Positions 50,218 to 58,915 of a stretch of 64,000 bases of DNA are shown in pieces. The stretch is from assembly GCA_023392125.1 (NCBI GenBank), contig JAEVZS010000023.1, forward strand, positions 62,001 through 126,000, read 5' to 3'. A program made the position numbers and the translations under genes. Each line of letters begins with the position of its first letter. Position 1 is the first letter of the stretch. This DNA comes from Bacteroidota bacterium (GTDB lineage: Bacteria; Bacteroidota; Bacteroidia; Cytophagales; Cytophagaceae). The notes under the pieces are model-generated. The model was not told the DNA's origin and searched no databases. It worked only from the letters and a program-made list of their open reading frames with translations.

Positions 50218-51327
50218 TCAGGCCAAATGCTGTCTGGCAACAGCAGGTTTTCTCGCATCCATACTAAATTTCTTAAGAACCTGATAATGAGACCTTAGAG
50301 CTTGTATAAACGTCTCATTTTCATTGTATGCTACATTAAACTCTTCCGCAGTTTTGCGGACAATTTCAGAGATGGCCGGATAGTGAATATGGCATACTCT
50401 GGGAAACAGATGGTGCTCTACCTGCATATTCAGACCTCCGCACAAAAAGGCAGCCAGCTTGCTTTTTCTGCTGAAGTTGGCCGTAGTTTCCATTTGATGT
50501 ACAGCCCAGGCTGCCTCAATATGGTTTTTATCATCAGGCTCCGGGAAGTCCGTATCCTCGACCACATGGGCAAGCTGAAATACAAGTCCCAGAACGAGTC
50601 CCTCGGTAACATGCAGCATGACAAAACCGATCAGGAACTGCCACCAGGTAATATCAAGAACGATCAGAGGAAGCACTATAAACAGGAAATAATAGATGCC
50701 TTTGAAGAAAAACAGCTCAAAGTATTGTCTCTTACCAGGTCTTGCATACTGCTTTACCTGAGGAGAAAACAGCTTTACATAATCTTTTCTGAATACCCAT
50801 GACAGACTGGCCAGTCCATATAGCAAAAACGCATAGTAATGCTGCCAGCGCTGAATCCAGGTTATTTTATCTTCCTTGTGCACTCTGAGAAGTCCCGGCG
50901 CAATTTCAATATCTTCATCATGCCCCTTAATATTGGTATAAGTGTGATGAATGACATTATGGGTGGCTTCCCACACCGTATAATTTGCCCCGATAAGATT
51001 AAAAACATAGCTTAATGCCTTATTTACAGTCTTATTGGATGAATAGGCGCCGTGTATCGCATCATGGCAGACATTGAAGCCGATAAAAGCTGCGAATGCG
51101 CCGTGTATGATTGCCAGCAGCAACATCATATATACAGACATTGGCTGGAGAAGAATTAACAGATAGGTACCAACAAAACCACCTAAAAAAAAGATCGTTT
51201 TGAAAACCATTGCCGCGTTTGCATGTTTACTAATATTGTTATCGGTAAAATACTGATCTACCCTTTGCTTCAGAGTAGCAAAAAACATAGACTGGCTTTT
51301 ATCAATAAATCGGATTTTTGACTGCAT
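50218..51327 (-). CDS. Membrane fatty-acid desaturase with front-end-type histidine boxes
   Basis: A 369-residue di-iron desaturase with four or more membrane helices. Histidine boxes: HDAIH (88-92), HNVIHH (123-128) and QVEHH (302-306). A glutamine in place of the first His of box three is typical of front-end (delta-5/delta-6) desaturases. No fused cytochrome b5 domain is present, so electrons must come from a separate donor. The linoleoyl-CoA desaturase-like branch is common in Bacteroidota. It is a single gene on the minus strand. Confidence 0.9.
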   Translation of the reverse strand: MQSKIRFIDKSQSMFFATLKQRVDQYFTDNNISKHANAAMVFKTIFFLGGFVGTYLLILLQPMSVYMMLLLAIIHGAFAAFIGFNVCHDAIHGAYSSNKTVNKALSYVFNLIGANYTVWEATHNVIHHTYTNIKGHDEDIEIAPGLLRVHKEDKITWIQRWQHYYAFLLYGLASLSWVFRKDYVKLFSPQVKQYARPGKRQYFELFFFKGIYYFLFIVLPLIVLDITWWQFLIGFVMLHVTEGLVLGLVFQLAHVVEDTDFPEPDDKNHIEAAWAVHQMETTANFSRKSKLAAFLCGGLNMQVEHHLFPRVCHIHYPAISEIVRKTAEEFNVAYNENETFIQALRSHYQVLKKFSMDARKPAVARQHLA

Positions 51328-51403
51328 TTAATTTAAAGTTGATAGGATTTTTCTCTTATTGAATTGTATTATCTAGGTACAATGAAGAAATCAAATTGGT
51401 TCA

Positions 51404-52024
51404 TTATACAGTTTGCAAATGGCGTACATCATTGTACGTATCCAGTATAAATCTGGATTCAGTATATCTGAGCATATACAGACAAAGATTGTGATGTTCG
51501 AACTGATCCATATATTTCAGATCCGAATGTAATAACGTTGATAACAGAATCCGAATTGCACGTCCATGCATGCAAATTAATACGGGATCTTCCTCCGGCC
51601 TTGACAATATCAGATCCATAACCGGTTTTTGTCTTTTCTGAACATCCAGAGGACTTTCACCGCCATCAATCGACTTACCAACCTCGCCCCGCTTCCATGC
51701 TTCAAGCATTTCTGTATAATACGTATGATCTCCCGTATTAATGATTTTTCCGTCTTTTTCTCCCCAGCTGATCTCATTCAGACCGGCATGCATCTCATAA
51801 GGAACACCAAGCTGAATAAAATCCTCTACGGATTCCTTTGTTCTCTTCAGTGCGGAAAGGTAAATTTTTGCAAACGGAATATCCTTGTAGTGTTCAAAAA
51901 ATGCCTTCGCCTGGCAACGTCCGGTGTCATTCAAACTGGTATTCACACCGCTGCCCTGAACAATTCCTTTTAAATTATAATCCGTTTCTCCATGTCGGAT
52001 TATATAGATTCTTTTTTCCCCCAA
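51404..52024 (-). CDS. Histidine phosphatase family protein
   Basis: A 206-residue phosphatase of the phosphoglycerate-mutase fold. The catalytic motif IIRHGETDYN puts the nucleophile at His11; supporting residues lie in SALKRTKESV, LNEISWGEKDG (acid Glu) and LICMHGRAIR (second His). Many such proteins are annotated as cobalamin or sugar-phosphate phosphatases, but the substrate is not readable here. Single gene, divergent from the menaquinone operon. Confidence 0.9.
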   Translation of the reverse strand: MGEKRIYIIRHGETDYNLKGIVQGSGVNTSLNDTGRCQAKAFFEHYKDIPFAKIYLSALKRTKESVEDFIQLGVPYEMHAGLNEISWGEKDGKIINTGDHTYYTEMLEAWKRGEVGKSIDGGESPLDVQKRQKPVMDLILSRPEEDPVLICMHGRAIRILLSTLLHSDLKYMDQFEHHNLCLYMLRYTESRFILDTYNDVRHLQTV

Positions 52025-52150
52025 AACGTAGAACTAACAATTTTAAAATAATTCACTAATATCCACATTTTTGAAGACTTATAAATCAAAAGTAATATTT
52101 TTCATGATTTTGCATAATTTCTAAACGCCCCCCCTCTGCGTAATTTTCAT

Positions 52151-52158
52151 TACCTTTG
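52151..52158 (+). promoter_or_regulatory. Candidate -7 element of the menaquinone operon
   Basis: TACCTTTG fits TAnnTTTG exactly and lies 89 bases before the chosen menI ATG. No TTG element is seen 19-20 bases upstream, so it is tentative. Confidence 0.35.
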
Positions 52159-52247
52159 TCTCGTGGCAAAGCGGATTCTATTAGTAAGACAAAAAAAAGA
52201 AGCTCTACCCCTGCGGGAACAGAAAAAATAATTTGACGGGTACAATC

Positions 52248-52670
52248 ATGAATACGAGAACAACGGTTGCAGATCTTAACCAGCTTGCAAAAGGCAATAT
52301 GCTCGAGCATCTTGGTATCGAAATTACAGAAGCAGGCAACGATTATCTCTGCGGAAAAATGCCTGTAGACCACAGGACCACTCAACCTTTTGGTCTGTTG
52401 CACGGAGGCGCTTCAGTAGTTTTGGCAGAAACACTTGGAAGCATAGCCAGCAACTTACTGATTGACACTGGAAAACAATATGCAGTTGGTCTTGAAATAA
52501 ATGCCAATCATATAAAAAGTGCGAAAAACGGCTTTGTATATGGTAAAGCAGTGATCGCTCATGCAGGGAAACGTACCCATATCTGGGAAGTAAAAATCTC
52601 AAATGAAAGCAATGAGCTGGTTTGTATCAGCAGACTTACAGTAGCCATTATCGATAAACCATTCGCGTAA
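52248..52670 (+). CDS. menI: Hotdog-fold thioesterase, probable 1,4-dihydroxy-2-naphthoyl-CoA hydrolase
   Basis: A 140-residue hotdog thioesterase. The typical strand-helix region MLEHLGIEITEAG, then PFGLLHGGASVVLAETLGSI (with the catalytic-type Glu on the helix after HGG), and NANHIKSAKNGFVYGK are visible. The PaaI/YdiI-like subgroup includes the hydrolase that releases DHNA from DHNA-CoA. Its place as first gene before menF, menD and menB makes that function very likely. A TTG at 52233 is an alternative start; the ATG at 52248 is preferred. Confidence 0.85.
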   Translation: MNTRTTVADLNQLAKGNMLEHLGIEITEAGNDYLCGKMPVDHRTTQPFGLLHGGASVVLAETLGSIASNLLIDTGKQYAVGLEINANHIKSAKNGFVYGKAVIAHAGKRTHIWEVKISNESNELVCISRLTVAIIDKPFA

Positions 52671-52688
52671 TCTCATAGTATAGCAGAC

Positions 52689-53855
52689 TTGGAAGCAAAT
52701 CCGGAAACGACGCTGATTAATATCGGCCCATTTATCAATCAGTGCATATCAGCCTGTACTACCAAAAACTACTCATTTGCCGCTTTTGTATTGCCCGGAA
52801 AAAACAGCATTCAACTGATAGCCGGTCCTGAATTACCTTTCGGAGAAAAAATTGAAACAGCGAGGCCGGGCTTTCTGTTCGCTCCGTTCGATGACCAAAG
52901 CCCATCCTGCTTTATTGAGGCAAAATATTATTCAACAATCAGCATTGCTCCGGACCCGTCTGAGCTAACTCAGTTGACTGGCATCTTTTCTGATCTCCTT
53001 GAGCACGCCCCGGATACCCGGCAAATGCAGGACCTGGCAGACCTTTCACGGACCTCTGATGACTATATCCCCAATGTAAGAAAAGCGATACAGCATATAC
53101 AGGCCGGTCAGCTAAAAAAAGTAGTCGTAGCCCGCAATAAGATCATTGATCTTCCTGACACAACAACTCCGGGACAGCTTTTTAAAAGACTTTCTGCAAC
53201 TTTCGACAATTCATTCCGGTCACTTATTCATAGCCGGCGATACGGTACATGGATCGGAGCTTCCCCGGAAGTGCTGGTTTCTATCGAGAATAATACCCTG
53301 TTTCGTACAGTAGCGCTTGCTGGCACCCAGCGCCTTCCGGCTGATCAGCATATATCAGAGGCGGTATGGAAGCAAAAAGAAATCGAGGAGCAGGCTCTTG
53401 TATCAAGATATATTATAAGCTGCTTCAAAACAATACGCCTCAGAGAGTTTGAAGAGGAAGGACCTAAGACAATCAAAGCCGGGGAGCTGCTTCATCTTAA
53501 AACGATATACTCAGTCAATCTGTCTGAAGTAAATATCCCGGATCTCGGAACACAAATGCTGCGCCTGCTGCATCCGACAAGTGCTGTCGGCGGGATGCCC
53601 AGACAGGAAGCCCGTGACTTCATAAAACACACTGAAAGTTTTGACAGGCAACTTTTCGCAGGATATATAGGTCCGGTCAATATCAGCAATCAGACCAACT
53701 TATTTGTCAATATCCGTTGTGCGAGACTATACCAGGGTAAAGCCGTTCTATTTGCAGGAGCCGGAATTACAGAAGAATCCGACCCTGAAAAAGAGCTGGC
53801 CGAAACAGAAATAAAGATGAATGTAATTGCTTCCGTATTACATTCAGAAAATTAA
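52689..53855 (+). CDS. menF: Isochorismate synthase
   Basis: A 388-residue chorismate-using enzyme that starts the menaquinone pathway. It opens with TTG (no nearby ATG). The chorismate-binding domain is complete: VARNKIIDLPDT, TWIGASPEVLVSIENN, TVALAGTQRLP, HPTSAVGGMPRQEA, AGYIGPVN, and CARLYQGKAVLFAGAGI with the magnesium-binding ELAETEIKM at the end. MenF rather than salicylate synthase is supported by the menD and menB genes downstream. Confidence 0.93.
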   Translation: MEANPETTLINIGPFINQCISACTTKNYSFAAFVLPGKNSIQLIAGPELPFGEKIETARPGFLFAPFDDQSPSCFIEAKYYSTISIAPDPSELTQLTGIFSDLLEHAPDTRQMQDLADLSRTSDDYIPNVRKAIQHIQAGQLKKVVVARNKIIDLPDTTTPGQLFKRLSATFDNSFRSLIHSRRYGTWIGASPEVLVSIENNTLFRTVALAGTQRLPADQHISEAVWKQKEIEEQALVSRYIISCFKTIRLREFEEEGPKTIKAGELLHLKTIYSVNLSEVNIPDLGTQMLRLLHPTSAVGGMPRQEARDFIKHTESFDRQLFAGYIGPVNISNQTNLFVNIRCARLYQGKAVLFAGAGITEESDPEKELAETEIKMNVIASVLHSEN

Positions 53856-53880
53856 TATTTTTAACGTATTTTTACCCAGT

Positions 53881-55569
53881 TTGCAAGCAGTACATAACAT
53901 ACCTGAAATCTGTGCCAGGCACGATATAAAACATGCGGTAATTTCACCCGGAAGCCGTTCTGCACCACTTACGATAGCTTTTGCCCGGCACCCGCAGATA
54001 AAATGCACTGTTGCCGGAGACGAACGATCAGCTGCATTTATTGCGCTGGGTATGGCCATCCAGTCAGGGAATCCGGTTGTCCTGATATGTACTTCCGGAT
54101 CAGCCGTTCTTAACTACTATCCTGCTGTTGCCGAAGCCTTTTATCAGAAAATCCCGCTGCTGATATTAACCGCAGACCGTCCGCCCGAATGGATTGATCA
54201 GATGGATGGACAAACCATTCGTCAGAATGAAGTATACGGCAATCATGTAAAGGCTTCTTATACATTTCCTGAGAGCTATCAGCATATTGACTCGGTATGG
54301 TATTCTGAACGTATACTTTCCGAGGCGATACTAACAACCCGAAGCTATCCGGCAGGTCCCGTTCATATCAATATTCCCCTGAGAGAGCCGTTTTATCCTG
54401 ATCAGCCAATTGAGTACAGCCAAGACATTAAAATCATCAAAACATGGGAAGCCAAACTCTCTCTCAGCCGGGAAATCATTGCCGAACTTGACAAAACTCT
54501 TGAAAGTACAGCATCCATTCTTGTTATTGCCGGGCAGCATACTGAATCACTTACACCCGGATTTCACAAATCCCTGCAGTCCTTTACGGAAAAATATGGA
54601 GCAGTACTATTGGCCGAGCCATTAAGCAATTGTCAGAATACAGATACATGTATTACCAGTTTTGACCTTATCCTGTCCAATGTATCCAACGAAGAAGCCC
54701 TGCTGTTAAAACCGGAACTGATCATTACTTTCGGAGATGCAATAGTTTCCAAAAGCCTGAAGCACTATATCCGTACTTCGGCTCCTCTGCACTGGCACAT
54801 ACAGCCTGGCGGGAAATCACCTGATCTGTTTCAGTGCCTGACCAATGTAATCCCGGTAAAAACCGGAGACTTTTTCAGCCTGTTTGAAGAAAAACCAAGA
54901 ATTAATAAATCATATCCGCAGCTTTGGAATCATCTGGAGAAAAAATACACTGAAGCAAGGCAGCGCTTCTTTGAGAGGGAAAATACACTTTCCGAGCTGA
55001 CCGCCATTCATGAAGTAATTCATACGATTCCGGAAAAAAGTATAGTCCATATCAGCAATAGCATGCCTATCCGATATATCAGCTATATCGGACTGGGCAA
55101 CAAAGGGCTCAAAGCATTTTGCAACAGAGGAACCAGCGGCATTGACGGAGTAATCAGTACCGCAGCCGGTGCTGCTTCTGTTACAGATCAGTTTGTTACG
55201 GTCATTACCGGCGACATGGCGTTCTTTTATGACCGGAATGCGCTCTGGAATACCCTGAATCCCGCTAATTTAAGAATCGTTATTCTCAACAACCACGGGG
55301 GCGGCATATTCAGAATGATCGAAGGCCCGGGCAGACAGCCCGAGCTGGAAAAATACTTTGTAACCGACCAGCCCCATTCTGCTGTCGGCTATGCGTACGA
55401 AAACAATCTCGATTATTATTTTTGCAAAGATCTGGAAATCCTTAAGCAGCAGTTGAAAAACTTTTACCAGCCATCTGAATACGCAAAAATTCTGGAAATC
55501 GAAACAAACCCGGTAATTGATAAAGAAACCTTAAAAGAATATAAAAATATAGCCAATCATGACAAGTAA
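53881..55569 (+). CDS. menD: SEPHCHC synthase
   Basis: A 562-residue thiamin-diphosphate enzyme that joins 2-oxoglutarate to isochorismate. Substrate-side segment VISPGSRSAPLTIAF at the N-terminus, VLICTSGSAVLNYYPAVAEA, TADRPPEWIDQMDGQTI, and the cofactor-binding TGDMAFFYDRNALW with NNHGGGIFRMI are conserved. The open frame begins at a TTG inside menF (53827), but the TTG at 53881 leaves a 25-base gap and gives the normal N-terminus; no ATG is available. It overlaps menB by 11 bases. Confidence 0.94.
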   Translation: MQAVHNIPEICARHDIKHAVISPGSRSAPLTIAFARHPQIKCTVAGDERSAAFIALGMAIQSGNPVVLICTSGSAVLNYYPAVAEAFYQKIPLLILTADRPPEWIDQMDGQTIRQNEVYGNHVKASYTFPESYQHIDSVWYSERILSEAILTTRSYPAGPVHINIPLREPFYPDQPIEYSQDIKIIKTWEAKLSLSREIIAELDKTLESTASILVIAGQHTESLTPGFHKSLQSFTEKYGAVLLAEPLSNCQNTDTCITSFDLILSNVSNEEALLLKPELIITFGDAIVSKSLKHYIRTSAPLHWHIQPGGKSPDLFQCLTNVIPVKTGDFFSLFEEKPRINKSYPQLWNHLEKKYTEARQRFFERENTLSELTAIHEVIHTIPEKSIVHISNSMPIRYISYIGLGNKGLKAFCNRGTSGIDGVISTAAGAASVTDQFVTVITGDMAFFYDRNALWNTLNPANLRIVILNNHGGGIFRMIEGPGRQPELEKYFVTDQPHSAVGYAYENNLDYYFCKDLEILKQQLKNFYQPSEYAKILEIETNPVIDKETLKEYKNIANHDK

Positions 55570-56383
55570 ATTTGACTGGAAAACTATAAAGGAATACGAG
55601 GAAATAAAGTTTGAGTACTTCGAAGGGATTGCAAAGATCAGCATCAACAGACCTCACGTACACAATGCTTTTACTCCTAAAACCGTACAGGAAATGTCTG
55701 AAGCCATGGAACTGGCAAGACAAGATCAGGAAGTAGGTGTAATCATACTGACCGGTGAAGGCGGAAAAGCATTCTGCAGTGGTGGAGATCAGTCTGTAAG
55801 AGGCCATGGTGGCTATGTCGGAAACGATCAGGTTCCCAGACTTAACGTTTTGGATCTTCAGAAACAGATCCGCTCTGTTCCCAAGCCGGTAATCGCCATG
55901 GTGGCAGGATGGGCAATTGGCGGCGGCCATGTTTTGCATGTAGTCTGCGATCTGTCAATAGCCGCAGACAATGCCCGTTTCGGACAGACAGGACCCAAAG
56001 TAGGCAGCTTCGACGGAGGATTCGGAGCTTCCTATCTGGCCAGGGTTGTAGGTCAAAAGAAAGCTCGTGAGATATGGTATCTTTGTGATCAGTATGATGC
56101 GCAGGAAGCGCTGGATATGGGACTTGTAAACAAAGTTGTTCCGCTGGATAAACTGGAAGAGACAACCGTAGAATGGGCAAAAAAGATTCTGCAAAAGAGT
56201 CCGCTTGCATTAAGAATGTTAAAATGTGCCTTCAATGCTGAATTGGATGGTCAGGCCGGAATTCAGGAACTTGCCGGTAATGCAACATTATTGTATTATC
56301 TGACAGAAGAAGCAAAAGAAGGAAAAAATGCATTTCTTGAAAAACGTACTCCCGATTTCTCGAAATATCCGAAATTTCCCTAA
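55559..56383 (+). CDS. menB: 1,4-dihydroxy-2-naphthoyl-CoA synthase
   Basis: A 274-residue crotonase-fold enzyme that closes the naphthoquinone ring. Oxyanion-hole segments AFCSGGDQSVRGHGGYVG and GWAIGGGHVLHVVCDLSIAA are clear, and GQTGPKVGSFDGGFGASYLA carries a glycine where some homologues have aspartate, which in the family marks the bicarbonate-dependent type. Last gene of the menI-F-D-B unit, followed by a strong terminator. Confidence 0.96.
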   Translation: MTSKFDWKTIKEYEEIKFEYFEGIAKISINRPHVHNAFTPKTVQEMSEAMELARQDQEVGVIILTGEGGKAFCSGGDQSVRGHGGYVGNDQVPRLNVLDLQKQIRSVPKPVIAMVAGWAIGGGHVLHVVCDLSIAADNARFGQTGPKVGSFDGGFGASYLARVVGQKKAREIWYLCDQYDAQEALDMGLVNKVVPLDKLEETTVEWAKKILQKSPLALRMLKCAFNAELDGQAGIQELAGNATLLYYLTEEAKEGKNAFLEKRTPDFSKYPKFP

Positions 56384-56390
56384 TCATCAG

Positions 56391-56414
56391 AAGCCCCTCT
56401 CCGGGGCTTTTTTT
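56391..56414 (+). terminator. Terminator of the menaquinone operon
   Basis: AAGCCCC (56391-56397) pairs with GGGGCTT (56403-56409), 5-nt loop, followed by a T run. It lies 8 bases after the menB stop. Confidence 0.92.
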
Positions 56415-56470
56415 ATATTTCTTCCAACATGTCTCCGCTGCCCCGGTTATACAATGTAAAAGCACATAAG

Positions 56471-56683
56471 ATGAAAACTATATCTTACCTGATAGCCGGC
56501 TTACTTTGTATATTTGTGATTATCGCTTTTATGGTGACCAAAACAGAAATGTCTACCCTTGTCGGAATTGTTATCGGAGGTATCACCCTTGCCCTGATTC
56601 CCCTGATATTGCTAACCATACGAAAAGCACCGCGAAGAGATCCCAAGCATCAGGATTCTGACCGTTTTGACAGAAACCCGTGA
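56471..56683 (+). CDS. Small two-helix membrane protein of unknown function
   Basis: A 70-residue protein: helix one ISYLIAGLLCIFVIIAFMV, a short loop (TKTEMS), helix two LVGIVIGGITLALIPLILLT, and a basic, charged tail (IRKAPRRDPKHQDSDRFD). The ATG at 56471 is preferred to an open frame starting 42 bases earlier inside the region just past the menB terminator. I do not recognise a family. It is followed by a decayed gene. Confidence 0.65.
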   Translation: MKTISYLIAGLLCIFVIIAFMVTKTEMSTLVGIVIGGITLALIPLILLTIRKAPRRDPKHQDSDRFDRNP

Positions 56684-56707
56684 CAGGGAATCTGATTCTA
56701 ATGAAGA

Positions 56708-57212
56708 ATGAAAACACAGAGAAACTTTAAACAAACCCGCAGAGGAAGTTTTCGACTTTTTTAATAAAGCAGGCAATCTTACCAGAATCACCCCGGAGAG
56801 CATCCGGTTTCAGATGCTTTCCGTTTCTGCTTCAATACAGACAGGAACAGAAATCAACTATAAGATTCTCATCCGGGGGATAAGCATACCCCGGCAAACT
56901 CAGATCACAGCATTTAGCCTCAACGTTTATTTTTCAGACCGGCGTCCGTATTCATATTGAGAGCACCACCACCTGTTTCAGCCACCAAAACGATCGCGAA
57001 CCTTGATAGCCGATAACGTGTTCTATCATATACCAGGCCGGATCGTTGAACCTCTTCTTAATAAATTTCCGGTCAGGCCTAAACCCGAAGAAATATCGAC
57101 TACAGACATAAAGAAAGTATCCGGCTTTTTAACAATTAAAATTAGCCGTATGCACAACAATACTGCCATGCAGTCGTACATGCTTCTAGAACAAACAATG
57201 GAACATTCCTGA
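56708..57212 (+). pseudogene. Decayed SRPBCC-family gene (frameshift plus nonsense change)
   Basis: From 56727 one frame reads LNKPAEEVFDFFNKAGNLTR and on through TPESIRFQML, GTEINYKILIRGI, RPYSY, then a TGA at 56958-56960, then EHHHLFQPPKRSRTLIADNV and YHIPGRIVEPLLNKFPVR. This is the SRPBCC cyclase/ligand-binding pattern, whose consensus has G-P-Y-x-x-W-x-H-x-H at this place, so the TGA stands where Trp (TGG) is expected. At the 5' end, ATG at 56708 is followed by a run of four A; with three the frame would read MKHRETLNKPAEE, so one inserted base also breaks the start. About three residues are also missing before the RPY motif compared with the family. It would have encoded about 165 residues. 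Confidence 0.75.
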
Positions 57213-57219
57213 TACAATT

Positions 57220-58857
57220 ATGGAAAAATTCATAGCTTTTTCAGCAGATAACTGGTGGTGGTTTTTTCCCGTTATCTTTGTGCTTTCAGTAGCAATCCAC
57301 GATATATTCATTCAAAAAAAGCACACAATCAAACATAACTTTCCGGTCGTCGGGCACTTCCGGTACATGCTGGAACGCATCGGCCCCGAATTGCGGCAAT
57401 ATATTGTTGCCAACAACCGTGAAGAGCTTCCCTTTAACCGTAGTCAGCGCTCCTGGATTTATGCCTCTTCAAAAAGAGAGAACAATTATCAGAGCTTTGG
57501 GACTGATCAGGATATATATGCTCCGGGACATATTTTCATTCATCCGACCATGTTTCCGTTCAACGGCGGAAAAGATCATCCGAATACCAAAGACCCGTAT
57601 TTTCTTCCGTGTGCCAAGATAATGGGCGCATACAACAAGCGTCGCCGTCCCTTCCGGCCATATTCTATTGTCAATATTTCCGGTATGAGCTACGGCTCTT
57701 TATCTTCCAATGCGGTAACAGCCCTTAACAAAGGCAGTCTGAAAGTAGGCTGCTATCAGAATACCGGAGAAGGTGGGCTTTCCCCCTTCCATCGTCACGG
57801 AGCTGACGTCATGTTTCACTTTGGTACCGGTTATTTTGGAGTAAGAGATGCAAACGGCAACTTTTCATTTGAGCGGATGGAAGCGCTTATAAAGGAAAAT
57901 CCTTTTATCAGAGCCATTGAAGTAAAGCTTTCGCAGGGAGCCAAACCCGGTAAAGGTGGTGTCTTGCCCGCTTCAAAGATTACAAAAGAGATTTCCGAAA
58001 TCCGTGGAGTTCCCATGGGGCAGGATGCGCTTTCTCCTTCCACCCACTCGGCTTTTTCCAACATACGGGAAATGTTCGATTTTCTTGAAAAAATTGCCGA
58101 TGTAACCGGACTGCCGGTCGGATTTAAATCCGCAGTCGGGAAAATGGAAATGTGGGAAGAGCTAACCGACCTGATGCTTGAGACCGGAAAAGGTCCCGAT
58201 TTTATAACAATCGATGGTGGTGAAGGCGGCACAGGAGCTGCTCCTCCCGCATTTGCCGATCACGTTTCGCTACCGTTTATATACGCATTCAGCAATGTAT
58301 ACAAAATCTTTGCAAAAAAAGGACTTGCCGAGCGGGTCGTTTTTATCGGAAGCGGCAAACTGGGGTTGCCGGCAAAAGCCATGATGGCCTTTGCCATGGG
58401 TTGCGATATTGTCGCAGTAGCCCGGGAAGCGATGATGTCCATTGGCTGTATTCAGGCACAGTCATGCCATACCAATACCTGTCCGGCCGGAGTGGCAACT
58501 CAGAATAAATGGCTGGCTGCCGGACTTGATCCGACACTAAAATCCGACAGAGCCGCCAACTATATACGCACACTCCGAAAAGAAATCCTTGAAATCACAC
58601 ATGCCTGCGGGTACGAGCATCCGTGTCAGCTGACTATGAACGATGTCGATATAAGTATGGGAGACAACAACCTGACCCAGACACTTAGAAACACATATCA
58701 TTACGACAAGGAAATGGTCCGTTTCAAGAATATGCAGTCTCTTCTGACCTGTGAGTATCTGGGCGGGCCCGGTCCGCTAAAAACTGCTGACAGCAAATCG
58801 AAGCTTACCGGACATGGTATTGGCAGCCTGTCAACTGAACCGGAAGAAGTTGTCTGA
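57220..58857 (+). CDS. FMN-binding glutamate synthase-like protein, membrane-anchored
   Basis: A 545-residue protein. One N-terminal helix (WWWFFPVIFVLSVAIHDIFI) anchors it. The rest is the FMN/synthase domain of glutamate synthase: RPYSIVNISGMSYGSLSSNA, the glycine-rich QNTGEGGLSPFH, DFITIDGGEGGTGAAPPAF, and a 3Fe-4S cysteine motif C-x5-C-x4-C in CIQAQSCHTNTCPAGV. The glutaminase domain of full GltB is absent, so ammonia or another donor would be needed; the true reaction of this group is unsettled. Starts 7 bases after the SRPBCC remnant. Confidence 0.87.
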   Translation: MEKFIAFSADNWWWFFPVIFVLSVAIHDIFIQKKHTIKHNFPVVGHFRYMLERIGPELRQYIVANNREELPFNRSQRSWIYASSKRENNYQSFGTDQDIYAPGHIFIHPTMFPFNGGKDHPNTKDPYFLPCAKIMGAYNKRRRPFRPYSIVNISGMSYGSLSSNAVTALNKGSLKVGCYQNTGEGGLSPFHRHGADVMFHFGTGYFGVRDANGNFSFERMEALIKENPFIRAIEVKLSQGAKPGKGGVLPASKITKEISEIRGVPMGQDALSPSTHSAFSNIREMFDFLEKIADVTGLPVGFKSAVGKMEMWEELTDLMLETGKGPDFITIDGGEGGTGAAPPAFADHVSLPFIYAFSNVYKIFAKKGLAERVVFIGSGKLGLPAKAMMAFAMGCDIVAVAREAMMSIGCIQAQSCHTNTCPAGVATQNKWLAAGLDPTLKSDRAANYIRTLRKEILEITHACGYEHPCQLTMNDVDISMGDNNLTQTLRNTYHYDKEMVRFKNMQSLLTCEYLGGPGPLKTADSKSKLTGHGIGSLSTEPEEVV

Positions 58858-58883
58858 TTTTTAAAATCAGGAAAAGCTAAACC

Positions 58884-58915
58884 GGCGGGAAGATTCATTC
58901 CCGCCTTTTCTTTTT
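58884..58915 (+). terminator. Terminator after the FMN glutamate synthase-like gene
   Basis: GGCGGGAA (58884-58891) pairs with TTCCCGCC (58898-58905), 6-nt loop, then TTTTCTTTTT. It ends directly at the ATG of the Crp/Fnr gene, so that gene must have a promoter inside or before the hairpin, or be translated from read-through. Confidence 0.82.

Noticed and set aside
50302..50802. A 166-residue plus-strand frame opposite the desaturase gene.
   Set aside because: It is antisense to a gene with all three histidine boxes and has no coherent domain.
52086..52403. A 105-residue minus-strand frame covering the start of menI.
   Set aside because: It conflicts with a clear thioesterase gene and its sequence has no family pattern.
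56958..56960. TGA in the SRPBCC frame as a recoded Trp or selenocysteine codon.
   Set aside because: All other genes use TGG for Trp and TGA as stop, no selenocysteine hairpin is evident, and a second lesion breaks the start of the same gene.
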